Part shown: positions 45,577 to 56,664 of the stretch, in pieces
Layout of the letters: the number at the start of each line of letters is the position of its first letter
How positions within the stretch are numbered: the stretch's first letter is position 1
DNA from: Microvelia longipes
Taxonomy: Eukaryota; Arthropoda; Insecta; Hemiptera; Veliidae
Direction of reading: 5' to 3'
NCBI GenBank assembly: GCA_018340805.1
Contig: JACMZG010000008.1
Coordinates: forward strand, 60,771,491 to 60,835,490
Length of the DNA: 64,000 bases
Position numbers and translations under genes: made by a program
The notes under the pieces: generated by a model
The model's input: only the letters and a program-made list of their open reading frames with translations
Told to the model about the DNA's origin: nothing
Databases searched by the model: none

Positions 45577-45790
45577 CAGGCCCGTAGCCAGGTAGGGGCC
45601 AGGAGGGGGAAGAAGATGGGCATTGCCCCCTGGAAAAAAATTAGCCCCCCTCTGACGAAGTAGTTTTCAGCGAAAGACCCTTATAGATGTATGAATATCG
45701 CCCCCTCTAGGTATGGTTTCGCCATAGGTCATAGACGACCTGAAAGGGCGAGCCCGAAAGCCTCCCTTTTCTTCGCCCCTGACACTCGCA
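45577..45790. repeat. GC-richer fragment with CAGGCCCGTAGCCAGG end
   Basis: The sequence CAGGCCCGTAGCCAGGTAGG resembles the CAGG-type, CCGTAGCC-containing ends common in invertebrate hAT-like elements. The patch ends TTCTTCGCCCCTG, a possible opposite end. The ends are not good inverted repeats and no 8-bp duplication is visible, so it is only a tentative degraded element. Confidence 0.4.
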
Positions 45791-45799
45791 TCCTCTTTG

Positions 45800-47790
45800 T
45801 TTGTTTTATATGATTCTTTAATAACTTTATTGATTATTGTCTACATTAATATGTATTTGATAAAGAGCTCTTAAAAGTTAAAGTGGCTTGGTAGACTTGA
45901 AAGGAGGAATCATTCAAATGGTGGTACTCCTTGGCGTATTTAAATTTAATACAATCAGAGTAAATTGTTTTTAAGTGATATTGGGGGCAGTATTGTTTCG
46001 TCATCTAGTCTTATTAATATGTAAGTTTATACTTTTAATTTAACATGCTGCTTTCAATATTTTAACCTAATTTAACACCATTTCGCTTAATATATATCAA
46101 CTTTTCATATTAAAATGTTAAAAAAATAATAAATGCCCGTAGTAGGGAATTTTAAATCTTAGGTTTATTATCTAGCTTACGGGACCAATCTCAGGTCGGA
46201 CTCATGTACTATGCTAAAAGAATTAATTAAGTAAAGTTGCTAAAATCTCTTATATCCTAGTAATAAATATAGTCTATGAGTATAACTTGATACAAAATTG
46301 TCCCTAGTGCCAATCGATTGCTATTATGATCACAGCTTAAGCTTACGAACAGTTAACAAATGTATTTTTTTAGATGTCTACAAAATGTAATTATTTCAAA
46401 ATAATTAATTAAAAAATATATATGTTTTCAGGTTGAGTCGCATTAAACATTTCCTGCTGCATTATTCAATAAGAATTTCATAAAGCTATATAATGCACTA
46501 CTTGGCTATTCTTAAATATAGCTTATCAAATATTTCATCAATCAGGTAAATTTTATTGTATTATAGTAATATAGATTAATGTTGTGAAGCTAGAGCCGAG
46601 ACCTAAAGCCCTTTATGAAATATTCATGTAAGGAAAAACGGATCACCGTTTTTCTAAATAAATTGCAATAAATTGAGACCAAAATATTTTTTTTATAATA
46701 AACCATTTGTCTAGAGTTATATACTTATCTAAAACCTAAATAAATTATAGTTCGATTTTAATCAAACCCTTCTGCTAAATTATAATTAAGACTGCTAAAA
46801 TAAATAAAAAAAACCCTTCTGCTAAAATTTTAAACCTTTAAAACTATAATAATAAAAATTTGATTAATGAGGACATTAAAAGCCTATAATTTATAATTTT
46901 GATGAGTTTTCAAATTGATTCATTAATTCATTATTTTCATATCACTTACTATAGCGTTACATTTATAGCGCACAATATTGCTATCTACAGTAAATTTGGT
47001 TTAAAATTACTATTAATAATGACACAAAATCAATCAAATCGTTATTTTAAACTGCCCATTGACTGAACAAATGTATTTCTAATCTAATTTATCCAAAGAA
47101 AGATAGGCTTAGTTGGAAAAAAAGAAAACGAAGCTATTTATTCGCAAAGAAACCCCATTATTAAAAGGGGCATTCGTGTCTCCACTGGACATAAAGTGAA
47201 TCATTAAAAAAACGTTTTGTTAGCAGTTACATAAATTGGAAGCGTTACAGATAAAGGGTAAAACAAATGACAAGCTAGTATTTCTTTTAACAAACAGGTT
47301 TTGAGAAGTCATTTTAAATGTATTGAAAACGGAATAAAAAGCTTTGGTAGCATAAGAGGGAGGAGGTATGCTTGTAGTCACTAATTGAAACTTTAAAGTC
47401 TTACGAATGTAGCTTTTTAGCTAATAAAGCACGTACGTCTTTGCTTAGAGAAAAAAACCTGTTTATAAATTCGAGTAAAGACAGTAAACCCGTTTTAAGC
47501 ACACAGATTTATTTACGTTATGAATATATGACTCACTTTTTTTGAAGCAACATTTTAATTTGTTACTTTAATACAATTTTGCATTCCTTCTTTATATAAT
47601 TTTATGAAATAATACAATTTTGCATCTCTACTTCCTATATTAGGTTGGGAGAACATTATTAAGAAATTTTTTAACAAATGTCCACGTTTCGGCATCAAAA
47701 AATACCACCAAATCGTAAAGAAGTTGGTGTCTGTTTCGATACAGGCTAAAAGCCTAAACCGAACTAGATGAAACTTAAGAAAAGAATATT
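45800..47790. other. AT-rich intergenic stretch, nothing recognised
   Basis: No credible reading frame, repeat or RNA gene was seen on either strand. Confidence 0.5.
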
Positions 47791-47791
47791 A

Positions 47792-47831
47792 GATATATAT
47801 ATTATATTATATATATTATATATAATATATA

Positions 47832-47866
<35 letters not shown>
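47792..47866. repeat. (TA)n microsatellite
   Basis: A TA array directly abutting the left end of the first F3 palindromic element. Confidence 0.95.
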
Positions 47867-47870
<4 letters not shown>

Positions 47871-48859
47871 GTTTCCCCAAGAAGGAAGTAATAGTACTCC
47901 TCAAAAAGAACAAAAAATGTTCTGTAATATAAACCCCAATCTCCAACCGTTTTCCCACAAGGTCCAATTTAATATTTTTAAAACATATTTGATCACTTAT
48001 CATAAAATTGTTAATAGCGTTTTAACTGTTTAAGTTAGAAAGGTTAAATTAGTCTCGTTAGAAAGCTGAGTACTAATTATGTCAAATATTTTGGAACTAC
48101 TGCCCAAACATTGGCATGAAATATGATTTTTTGCAAAAATTGAATTTTATGGAATTTTTATGGTTGGGCATAGAGAAAAAAAGACATGAGCAAAAGTTTA
48201 GCCAAGAACGGAAAAAACTTCTGTTATGATCCTTTAAGTAAATCCAAATATTTTTATAGATTCAATACTCAAAAATATAAGCTAATGCTGCTAGAAGTTG
48301 CAAAAACTGATTACTTTTGTCGTATAAAAGTGAAAACAATTTGTTATTTTAACAAAATATTTTTTTTCGAAATTGAACTAATATTAAGCTATTTTGACTC
48401 TTGGGGGTAAATTTTATTCTTATATATTTTTCTCTAAAACCACTATTTCCCCTCGTTTTAGAGATTTTTAATTATTTTGTGTACCATTTAATTAACATTA
48501 AATTTTATGGCTAAAATGCCAAAAATGATTAGTTTTTCCAACTTCTAGCCACAATAGCTTAAACTTTTGTCTATTGAATGTATGATAAAGTTTAGGTTTT
48601 CTTAAAAGGCAATTATAAGAGAAGTTTTTCCGTTCTTGGCTAAACTTTTGCTCATGTCTTTCTTCCTCTAATGCCCTACCATAAAAATTCCATAAAATTC
48701 AATTTACACAAAAAAAATATTTTTCATGCAAATTTTTGGGCAGTAGTTCAAAAATATTTGACATAGTTAATAGTTCGTCCTAAAGGAAATTTACTCAGAT
48801 TTCCAACGAGAAATATTTAATTTGACCTTTTGGGAAAACGGTTGGAGATCAGGGTTTAT

Positions 48860-49534
48860 TATTATTATTATTTATTATTAACATGCTTGTACAATATTGT
48901 ATTAGTTTACAAAACTTAAATACTACAAACAAAGCATTTTAAAGCCTGGCCGTGGGCCGTCGCTTGAGTTGCTTTCATTATTTTGTACCTTAATTAGAAA
49001 AACAATTTTCAATATCATAAATAATCAATTAGAAATACATGCAAAATTTAATTATAAATAAAAATCTAAAATATTATAAAATAATCTTAAAACTTAATTT
49101 TAATTTACCTTTTAATCTACATAATTAGCCAAATAAAAAGTATAACAAAAATAATTAATATTTATAGTTTATATTAATAACCAATGTATTAGTATCTTTA
49201 ATTGATATCTTATTATGTTATATTTGATTATTTATTATTCTTTATGTATAGAAATACACACATATCATACACATACACACACATATACACACATACATAC
49301 ACATTACATATGCACATTACATGCACATACAAACAAATATGACTATATGTATAATTTCATATATAATTTTTTCTTGTAAACTGAGATTTAGGGTTTAATT
49401 AAATTATGCATGCACATGCCTAATTACATAATACTTAAAAATAAAAATAATATACATTAAGTCATGCATTACTATTTATTTTATTTGAACGAGTTTTTAA
49501 TTATTAAACTTAGCTAATTATCAGATTGTTTGAT
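48860..49534 (-). repeat. LINE 3' untranslated tail
   Basis: This contains a run of ACACATA-type simple sequence at about 49255-49330 and ends in (AAT)n immediately before the 15-bp target duplication. A terminal microsatellite instead of poly(A) helps to compare with other LINE families. Confidence 0.75.
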
Positions 49535-50345
49535 TCAATTATATTCTGTCATTATAAGGTGTCTATATCTCCAAGCAGATTTTAGATATCCTACTAGTGA
49601 AGTATAATCGGGTCCGTTAAGTTGAGACAAGTAATCGTCGAAAGTTAAGGTTTTTTTCGAAAAATATTGAACTCTAAACTCTGACATGATGGGGCAACGA
49701 GCAATAAAATGATATCCGGTCTCTTCTTCCCGGGAGTTACACAATTTACATGTATGATCGTTGCCATCAATCCAAGGTTTGTACTGTAGGTACATGACGT
49801 CGCCTCGGGCTTTGAATATCCAGCTTATATTTGACATATCAATTTGATCCGAAAAATAGTTGATCCCGTTCGGTGGTGAATTATTCAATGTTTTATATAT
49901 ATAAAAATACTTTGAATTCTCATCTTCCTTGTACTGTCTATGCTTCGCTTCTTTTATTTTATTAAGGGCATTATCTATGTTCTTATTCGAAATCTCTATG
50001 TTATCGTCAATAAATAGATCTAGGTTAAACTGGTGATCTAGGTTTTTCCATGCTTGGTACCAGTAGATATTAGCTGAAATAATTTCTTTTGCTAGGAAAT
50101 GAGGAAGTCTGGTTTCTGGCATGCTTAGTACTTTAAGTATATAGTTAAAGTGCAGTTTCAAAGTATATAGGAATATTGAAGATAGTTGAGATTCCAAGTA
50201 TATCATATAGTTAGGCGTGTTGAGAGGTAGTCGCAATAACTTTTTGATAAAATATGTTTGAAGTGATTCGACAGTGTAAGATTCTTGCCACCCTCATACC
50301 TGCGCACCGTAACATAATAACGAACGCGATACCGCTTCAAATACT
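49535..50345 (-). pseudogene. LINE C-terminal region with zinc knuckle
   Basis: A reading frame continues from EAVSRSLLCYGAQV, then hits TGA at 50294-50296 where a Trp is expected. It resumes through ESLQTYFIKKLLRLPLNTPN and ends in a Cys/His cluster CKLCNSREEETGYHFIARCP (C-x2-C-x9-H-x4-C type). That is the nucleic-acid-binding end typical of several LINE clades. The final residues are SAWRYRHLIMTEYN before a stop at 49535. The last 233 codons are uninterrupted, suggesting the insertion is not very old. Confidence 0.85.
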
Positions 50346-51385
50346 TTAAGTTTTGCTGAGTATGGGACATCGTTTTCTTGAGATAAAATCCTTCCATAGG
50401 TGATTGAGTCCAAATTTCGCCACTTGCAGTCTTTCCGAGAAATGCTTTTCCATGCTTAGTTGTGGTGTCAAGGTCAAACCTAAATACTTATACTGATTAA
50501 CCACCTCTACTCTTTCCGTACCGTACCACCATTTTTCTAGCTTGCTATGCCTACCGCCTTTGCTAAATATCATGATCTTTGTTTTTTGCAGATTAACCTT
50601 CAACCCCCATAGCGCACAATACTCTTCTAATTTATTCAGCATTTTTTGTAAAATTTTAGGTTCTGTAGCCGTCAATAATAAATCGTCGGCATACTTAAGA
50701 ACTCTAATGTTCCAATGCTTGATCCACAGTCCACCTCCTATAAATTCATGCAAGTCATTTATAAATAAGGCCCATAACAATGGACTTATCAAGCAGCCTT
50801 GCCTAAGCCCTGTGTTAGTCCTAAAAGCCTCCGATGCGCTGCCATTGCACCATACTGATGAGTTAGAACCATCGTATAAACTTTCTAGACAGTTAATAAA
50901 CTTAGTTGACACTCCTAAATTATAAAGCTTGTAGTATAAAGCTTTTCGTCGCAAGGAATCGAATGCCGCCGAGAAATCCACAAAACAAACATAAACTTTT
51001 CTTCTTTTTTGTCTAAGCTGTAACTTGACTATGTTTGTTAGGTTAAACAACTGGTCTACGGTAGAGTATCCACTTCTGAATCCCGCTTGAAATTCATTTA
51101 AAATATTGTTTTCATCGCACCAATCAGTTAATCTATTTTGTAGGACTCCTGTAAACAGTTTACCCAGCGTATCTATACATGATACACCTCTATAATTATT
51201 AGCACATCCTTATCGCCTTTTTAAAAATCGGGTGAATTAAACTTCGTTTAAAGGAATTTGGTATTTTTCCAGTTTCATAAATTTGATTAAATAATTTGGT
51301 AATTTTTTCGTACCCAATTTTTGACAAGTTTTTATAATATTCATACGGTATACCATCCATAACCTGGTGCCTTGCCAGATTTAGC
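50346..51385 (-). pseudogene. LINE reverse transcriptase domain
   Basis: The upstream part (to about 51200) reads NNYRGVSCIDTLGKLFTGVL and NEFQAGFRSGYSTVDQ after a frameshift in a KKGD motif. The main frame then gives VCFVDFSAAFDSLRR (motif A with catalytic Asp), GLRQGCLISPLLWALFINDL (motif B) and the intact active site YADDLLLTA (motif C). GLKVNLQKTKIMIFSKGG (motif D) and the thumb-start KYLGLTLTPQLSMEKHF follow. The polymerase core motifs themselves are unbroken, but flanking frameshifts prevent a full protein. Confidence 0.9.
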
Positions 51386-51389
51386 CTTT

Positions 51390-51700
51390 TTAATTACATT
51401 TAATTACTTCACCAACGGTTATCTCTTTATCTAATATATGAACTTGGGTCTGTGGTCTGGCATACTCGATATGAATATCATTTTCAGTATTAAGTTGCTT
51501 TTTAAAATGTTCAATCCATTCTTCAGATGTTATTAATGGATTAGATACATCTTTTGGTTTTTTTAAAATATTTGACATTTTCCCAAACTGTTTTGGATTA
51601 TCTATTTTTTCAAACTTATTTTTAATCTTACCATAAAATTCTGCTTTTTTTGCGTTACACAATTTCTTATATTGGTACTTTGCTTTATATATAGTAGCGC
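51390..51700 (-). pseudogene. LINE linker between endonuclease and RT
   Basis: The piece reads AKKAEFYGKIKNKFEKIDNP, NPLITSEEWIEHFKKQLN and DKEITVGEVIKCN, the basic linker and the start of the RT-0 region that usually precedes fingers motifs in LINE ORF2. It is out of frame with the neighbouring pieces. Confidence 0.7.
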
Positions 51701-51867
51701 TTTACAAACTCAGTATATTCGTTTCCTAAATATCTTAAGCAGAGCAAATGTTTTCTTTCTGCATTTTTCACACTCTTTATCATACAAGGATTCTTATAAT
51801 TCTTAGTTTTTACATCAGAGTTACATTTAGGTTTGTGGGAGGCACAAAGTTTTTATACTCTCAGTTA

Positions 51868-52450
51868 TTAACTCAGTATATTCATCAACATCTGCAGGTA
51901 GTACTGAATAGCGGATAACAAGTTATTAACTTTATTTTTAAAATGGTTTTCATCTGTTTTAGACCAAATCAATTTAGGTATAGGAAGCAGTGTTCCATCC
52001 CTGTTAGCCTTATTATTTATATTTAAAGCCAGTCCTATAGGTAAATGATCTGAACTTATTTCAGGACTTACGAAAAAGTTTTTTACAAGAGGAAGGAGGC
52101 TAGCAGAGACACAGCACAGGTCTATTACAGACTGCCCCTTTCCCTTCAAAAAAGTAAATTCACCTAAATCATCATTCTCCGTTCTACCATTCAATATAAT
52201 TAAATCAAAATCATTGCAAAACTGAATGAACTTTTTACCTTTAGTATTAAAAGTTTTGTCTTTTGATTTTCTATCTGCTGATACATTTGTAAAATTGTTG
52301 TTAATGATCTCTTCAGGTATTACCTGCATATTAGATGTTCTAGCATTAGTATCACCGATGATTATACAAAGTTTAGGTTTTTATGTTCTTCGATTAATTT
52401 TGATAATTTATTAAAATCATATTCCCAGTTATTTGGGTTCAAATATACAG
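51868..52450 (-). pseudogene. LINE endonuclease domain (EEP type), partial
   Basis: The upstream piece reads IIGDTNARTSNMQ, the conserved GDxNAR metal-site region of apurinic-like LINE endonucleases, but a frame change separates it from other N-terminal sequence. The main open piece (51868-52329) then has LNGRTENDDLGEFTF and VIDLCCVS, and ends in SSDHLPIGLAL, the SDH motif carrying the catalytic histidine. It would nick the genomic target in the intact element. N-terminal motifs are lost by truncation. Confidence 0.85.
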
Positions 52451-52653
52451 GAATAACATTAAAATTGTCGTTTTTGTTGTAATTTATTCTTAACGTAGTC
52501 GTTTTCGAAAGAGCCTGATAACTGACAATTTTATATTATTATAATTTTATATTATTAGCCTGAGATCAGGGTTTATATTATGGAACATTTTTTGTTCCTT
52601 CAAGGAGTACTATCACTTCCTTCTTTGGTGGACACTTTATATGAAACACCCTG

Positions 52654-52780
<127 letters not shown>

Positions 52781-53991
52781 TACAGGGTGTTTTCATTAAA
52801 GTGTCCACCAGAAAAAGAGGTGATAGTACTCCTCAAAGGAACAAAAAATGTCCTATAATATAAACCCAATTTCCAACCGTTTTTCCACAAGGTCAAATTT
52901 AATATTTTAAAAAATATTTGACCTCACATCATAAAATTGTTAATAGTGTTTAACTGTTCAAGCTAGAAAGGGGACATTGGTCTTATTAGAAAGCTGAGTA
53001 AATTTACTAAAGGACAAACTACTAACTATGTCAAATATTTTAGAACTACTGCCCAAAATTTTGCATGAAACATGATTTTTTGAAACATTTGAGTTTTATA
53101 GAATTTTTATGGTAGGGCATTAGAGGAAGTAGAGATGAGCAAAAATTTAGCCAAGAACGGAAAAAACTTCTTATGATTGCCCTTTAAGAAAACCCAAATT
53201 CATTATTCATTCAATAGTCAAAATTTTAAGCCATTCTTCCTAGAAGTTGGAAAGACTGATATTTTTTGGCATTTTTGCATATGTCTACAATGTTAATTAC
53301 ATGGTACATAAAAAATTAAAAACTCTAAAGCAAGAGAAAAGAGTGGTTTTAGAGAAAAATGTGTAAGAATAAAATAGTTTTATTTTACCTTCTAGAGTCT
53401 AAAAATCTTATTATTAAATTACTTTCGAAAATAAAATATTTTAGGAATTAATCAAATATTTTGTTAAAGTAACACATTATTTTCACGTTTATACGACAAA
53501 AATGATCAGTTTTTGCAACTTCTAGCAACAATAGCTTACATTTTTGACTAATGAATGTATAAAAATATTTAGATTTTCTTAAAGGGCAATCATAAGAGAA
53601 GTTTTTTCCGTTCTTGGCTAAACTTTTGCTCATCTCTTACTTCCTCTAATGCCCTACTATAAAAATTCCATAAAATTCATTTTTTTCAAAAAATCATGTT
53701 TCATGCAAAATTTTGGGCAGTAGTTCTAAAATATTTGAGATGGATAGTAGTTTGTCCTTTAGGAAATTTACTCAGCTTTCTAATGAAACCAATTTCGCCT
53801 TTCTAGCTTGAACAGTCAAAACCCAATAACCAATTTTATGATGTGAGGTCTAATATTTTTTTAAAATATTAAATTTGACCTTGTGGGAAATGGATGGAGA
53901 TTGAGGTATATATTATAGGATATTTTTTGTTCCTTTTGAGGAGTACTATCACCTCCTTTTCTGGTGGACACTTTATATGAAACACCCTGTA
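52781..53991. mobile_element. F3 palindromic element, copy 2 (complete)
   Basis: A 1.2-kb element starts TACAGGGTGTTTTCATTAAA and ends with the inverse (TTATATGAAACACCCTGTA). Its two arms of about 500 bp are inverted copies around a centre near 53280-53420. Shared landmarks are AGTGTCCACCAG, GATAGTACTCCTCAA, ACTACTGCCCAAAATTTTGC and GCCAAGAACGGAAAA. It is bounded by (TA)n on both sides, as expected for an element that targets TA. No transposase. Confidence 0.85.
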
Positions 53992-54010
53992 TATATATAT
54001 ATATATATTA

Positions 54011-54081
<71 letters not shown>

Positions 54082-54113
54082 TATATATATATATATATAT
54101 AATATATATATAT
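53992..54113. repeat. (TA)n microsatellite
   Basis: A TA array with ATAATATTATA interruptions at the right side of F3 copy 2. Confidence 0.95.
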
Positions 54114-54129
54114 TCGTTAAATGTAAAAA

Positions 54130-54240
54130 AATCTATACAATTCAATTAATTTTTTTAATGAGATAAAACTTCGCGCATTTGTTGTTATATATGCGTGCCA
54201 AATTACAGAACTATCAAAAAAATTCCACGTTTTATGAATT
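54130..54240 (-). repeat. 5S-family fragment
   Basis: TTTTTTTAATGAGATAAAAC, ATATGCGTGCCAAATTAC and TTCCACGTTTTATGAATT match the middle of the family (compare 42.73-42.83 kb). Confidence 0.55.
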
Positions 54241-54283
54241 ATATAAATTAGTATATAATTATATAATTATTACAACATATTAA

Positions 54284-54602
54284 ATTATAAGAAGAAATAA
54301 ACTAAACAAGTTTTCGTCTCTCTACTCATTATAATTATTAAAAATAAGGCCGACTTACAAACGTTAACGGTCATCATCAGTGCCGGAGATTATTAAAAAA
54401 GTTGATCAGTAGTCTACCAGTGAGTCTAATGGTACAAACTTGGTTCAAGTCACCATTAGACTCACTGGTAGACTACTGATCTACTTTTTTAATAATCACT
54501 GGCACTGATGATGACTGTTAACGGTTGAAAGTCGGCTTTGTTTTTAGTAATTATAATGAGTGGAGAGACGAAAACTTGTTTAGTTTATTTCTTCTTATCA
54601 TA
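54284..54602. repeat. Large near-perfect palindrome
   Basis: Arms of about 145-150 bp (54284-54432 and 54451-54602) are inverse copies around a spacer of about 18 nt (ACAAACTTGGTTCAAGTC). Arm landmarks are AAGTTTTCGTCTCTCTACTC, GTTAACGGTCATCATCAGTG and AGTAGTCTACCAGTGAGTCT. Very few mismatches are visible, so it is young or is kept homogeneous. The frame at 54525-54725 crosses its right arm. Confidence 0.9.
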
Positions 54603-56579
54603 GCACTCCACAAGTCAATTCATTATATATTAAATGATATCTGCGGTTATTTCTCCCTCCTTTTAACCTATATTTATTTTAGTAGTGTGTATGCATTTAA
54701 TACTTTATTACTTGTTTTTATTTAATTGTTCACTGCATGGAAGATTTCAGATGAACCAATAATAAATTCTTAACATCATGGTAAAAATATTCCTGACTCC
54801 TAAATGTTTTATAATGGTCGTTATCCTCAAGTTTCAAGTTCAAATTTTCCAATACTATTTGGTAATAATCACACCTAAATGCAGAATTTTCGTCCCCATC
54901 AAAAATGTTTGGCAATCAAAAAGTTTAGTAGAATCATGCCTTGATGTAGACAATTTTAGAGACTAAGTTATATGCAAAGAAATGTTATACAAATATCGCC
55001 AATTTTATTGAGATTTTTTACCGAGCTATTTTTAGACATGCATAATTTTAATCACAATTTGACTTGAATATACTTAGTATTTCAAACAAAACACAATGAT
55101 GTATGTCGGACATTAGTTCCGTAGGAAAATACCAAAGATTGATGGTATCTATATAATTGCAAGTTTTAAAGTTTTTTTTTTGTTTACTAGTATACAAAGA
55201 GTGGAGTCATAATTACCAAAAATATATTGAAAAAGTTAAAATCACAAGAGTCAACTTTTAGAGTGTAGAGACTCTCAAATTTCTAGGACCATGTTTTCAC
55301 CATGCTTTTTATGTTTTAAATTTAGTGAACCTGAAATGTTCCACGCTTGGTATATTAAATGTATGAACTACAACATTTTTATTTACCTTAATTGTATTAT
55401 ACTTTAATGTATTAACCTACTCTTTCTATTTTTTTTTCATGGAAACAATAAATAACTGAATATAATCTGTCATTTTCTGATTCACGAGTAATAATTTAGT
55501 ATTTTCTCTCCTTATAAACTCATATATTTTTTTATAATACTGCTCAATTAGTAAGATATTACGCTGGGTTTTATTATGTGGAACTAAAGATGACACACGG
55601 ACTGTCTAACAGATAATTAAGATGAGAACTTTATGTTCATCTTCTTAATTCATTTACTTTCACTATTTTACACTTTTGCTTTGATTAACTAATGCAGTGA
55701 TATTCACGCAGGTTATCCTCATGTGAGTAATGCTCTATTGATTTATTCATACAGTTTCTACAGACTTTAATTAATTAAAATGTTTTAATAGAAATAAATG
55801 TATTTTATGTAAATTATAACAAATGACTAATTAAAAATTATAATTGTATATTAGAGTAACCTACTGATATTGAATTCACTTATCACAATCAGTTAATAAC
55901 AAAAATTTCATTAATTTATTATTTTATAGTTCTAGATACTACAAGATTCTATTTGAGGCCCAGCAGAGTTTTAACTTTTTTAACACTTAAGTAGCACTAA
56001 AGTAGGAGTTTTTTTTCTTTCACATTATTACTAATACTAATACTAATATTCACTATTCAAATAATGCTTTACATTAGATTTAATAATATTATTAAATTGT
56101 TTAATAAGTAATACTTATCAAATTGATACAAAATTTATTTCAGTGCACTTTGTTGATTTTACTCACATGTTCGACGGTCAAGTTTTTTCTAACCTAAACT
56201 TAGTATTTGGTATAATAACGAATACTATATTATTTATGTATTTCTGGGTGGAAATGACATTTCCTTCCTGTTTTCTCCCCTAGTTATTTAGAAATTAAAT
56301 ATTTCTTTTGGTGTACTTAGACAAATTCCTAATATTTGTTCAACCATTGACTAGAAAGCTTTTTATATGCTGAATGTAGTACTCAAAAATTAATAAATGC
56401 ACTATAAATGTGCCTCTTAAAATTGTTTACCCTACCTATACCCTAGAATTTTTAATAGGTTGATAAAAACTTTAGTGTAATAAAAAATTTAATTTAAAAA
56501 ATAGTTTAATTTCCATGTGGAGTTATATATTTTACAAACATTTGTATTATATTCAGCTGAAGTATTTTAGAACCTAGGC
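54603..56579. other. AT-rich stretch downstream of the gene
   Basis: Overlapping short frames on both strands near 54730-54966 have no domain. No further repeat or RNA gene was recognised. Part of this may be the gene's 3' flank. Confidence 0.45.
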
Positions 56580-56585
56580 TTTAAT
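56580..56585 (-). promoter_or_regulatory. Candidate polyadenylation signal ATTAAA
   Basis: The minus strand reads ATTAAA about 80 nt after the stop codon of the secreted-protein gene, a common insect variant of AATAAA. No other canonical hexamer was noticed between it and the stop. Confidence 0.4.
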
Positions 56586-56664
56586 CCTTAACTTACGTTA
56601 AATAAACAATACTTACAGAATTTACAATATTTACACAAAAACACTAAGGCACTAAACACTTTTT

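Larger units (their letters stand above)
48860..52561 (-). mobile_element. 5'-truncated non-LTR retrotransposon (LINE)
   Basis: The element is flanked by the 15-bp direct repeat GAGATCAGGGTTTAT (48845-48859 and 52562-52576). It reads on the minus strand as partial endonuclease, reverse transcriptase, C-terminal zinc-knuckle region, an untranslated tail with CA/TA-rich simple sequence, and a terminal (AAT)n tract. ORF1 and the N-terminal part of the endonuclease are missing, typical of 5' truncation during target-primed integration. Frameshifts and stops make it dead. I cannot assign the clade firmly; the order of domains fits the Jockey/R1/I-type side of LINEs. Confidence 0.9.

Noticed and set aside
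48186..48410. Frame beginning MSKSLAKNGKNF, with relatives at 53448-53633
   Set aside because: It lies in the arms of the F3 palindromic elements and appears on both strands for that reason; other arms have stops in the same frame.
50542..50925. 127-codon plus-strand frame
   Set aside because: It is antisense to the LINE reverse transcriptase, which has all the conserved motifs.
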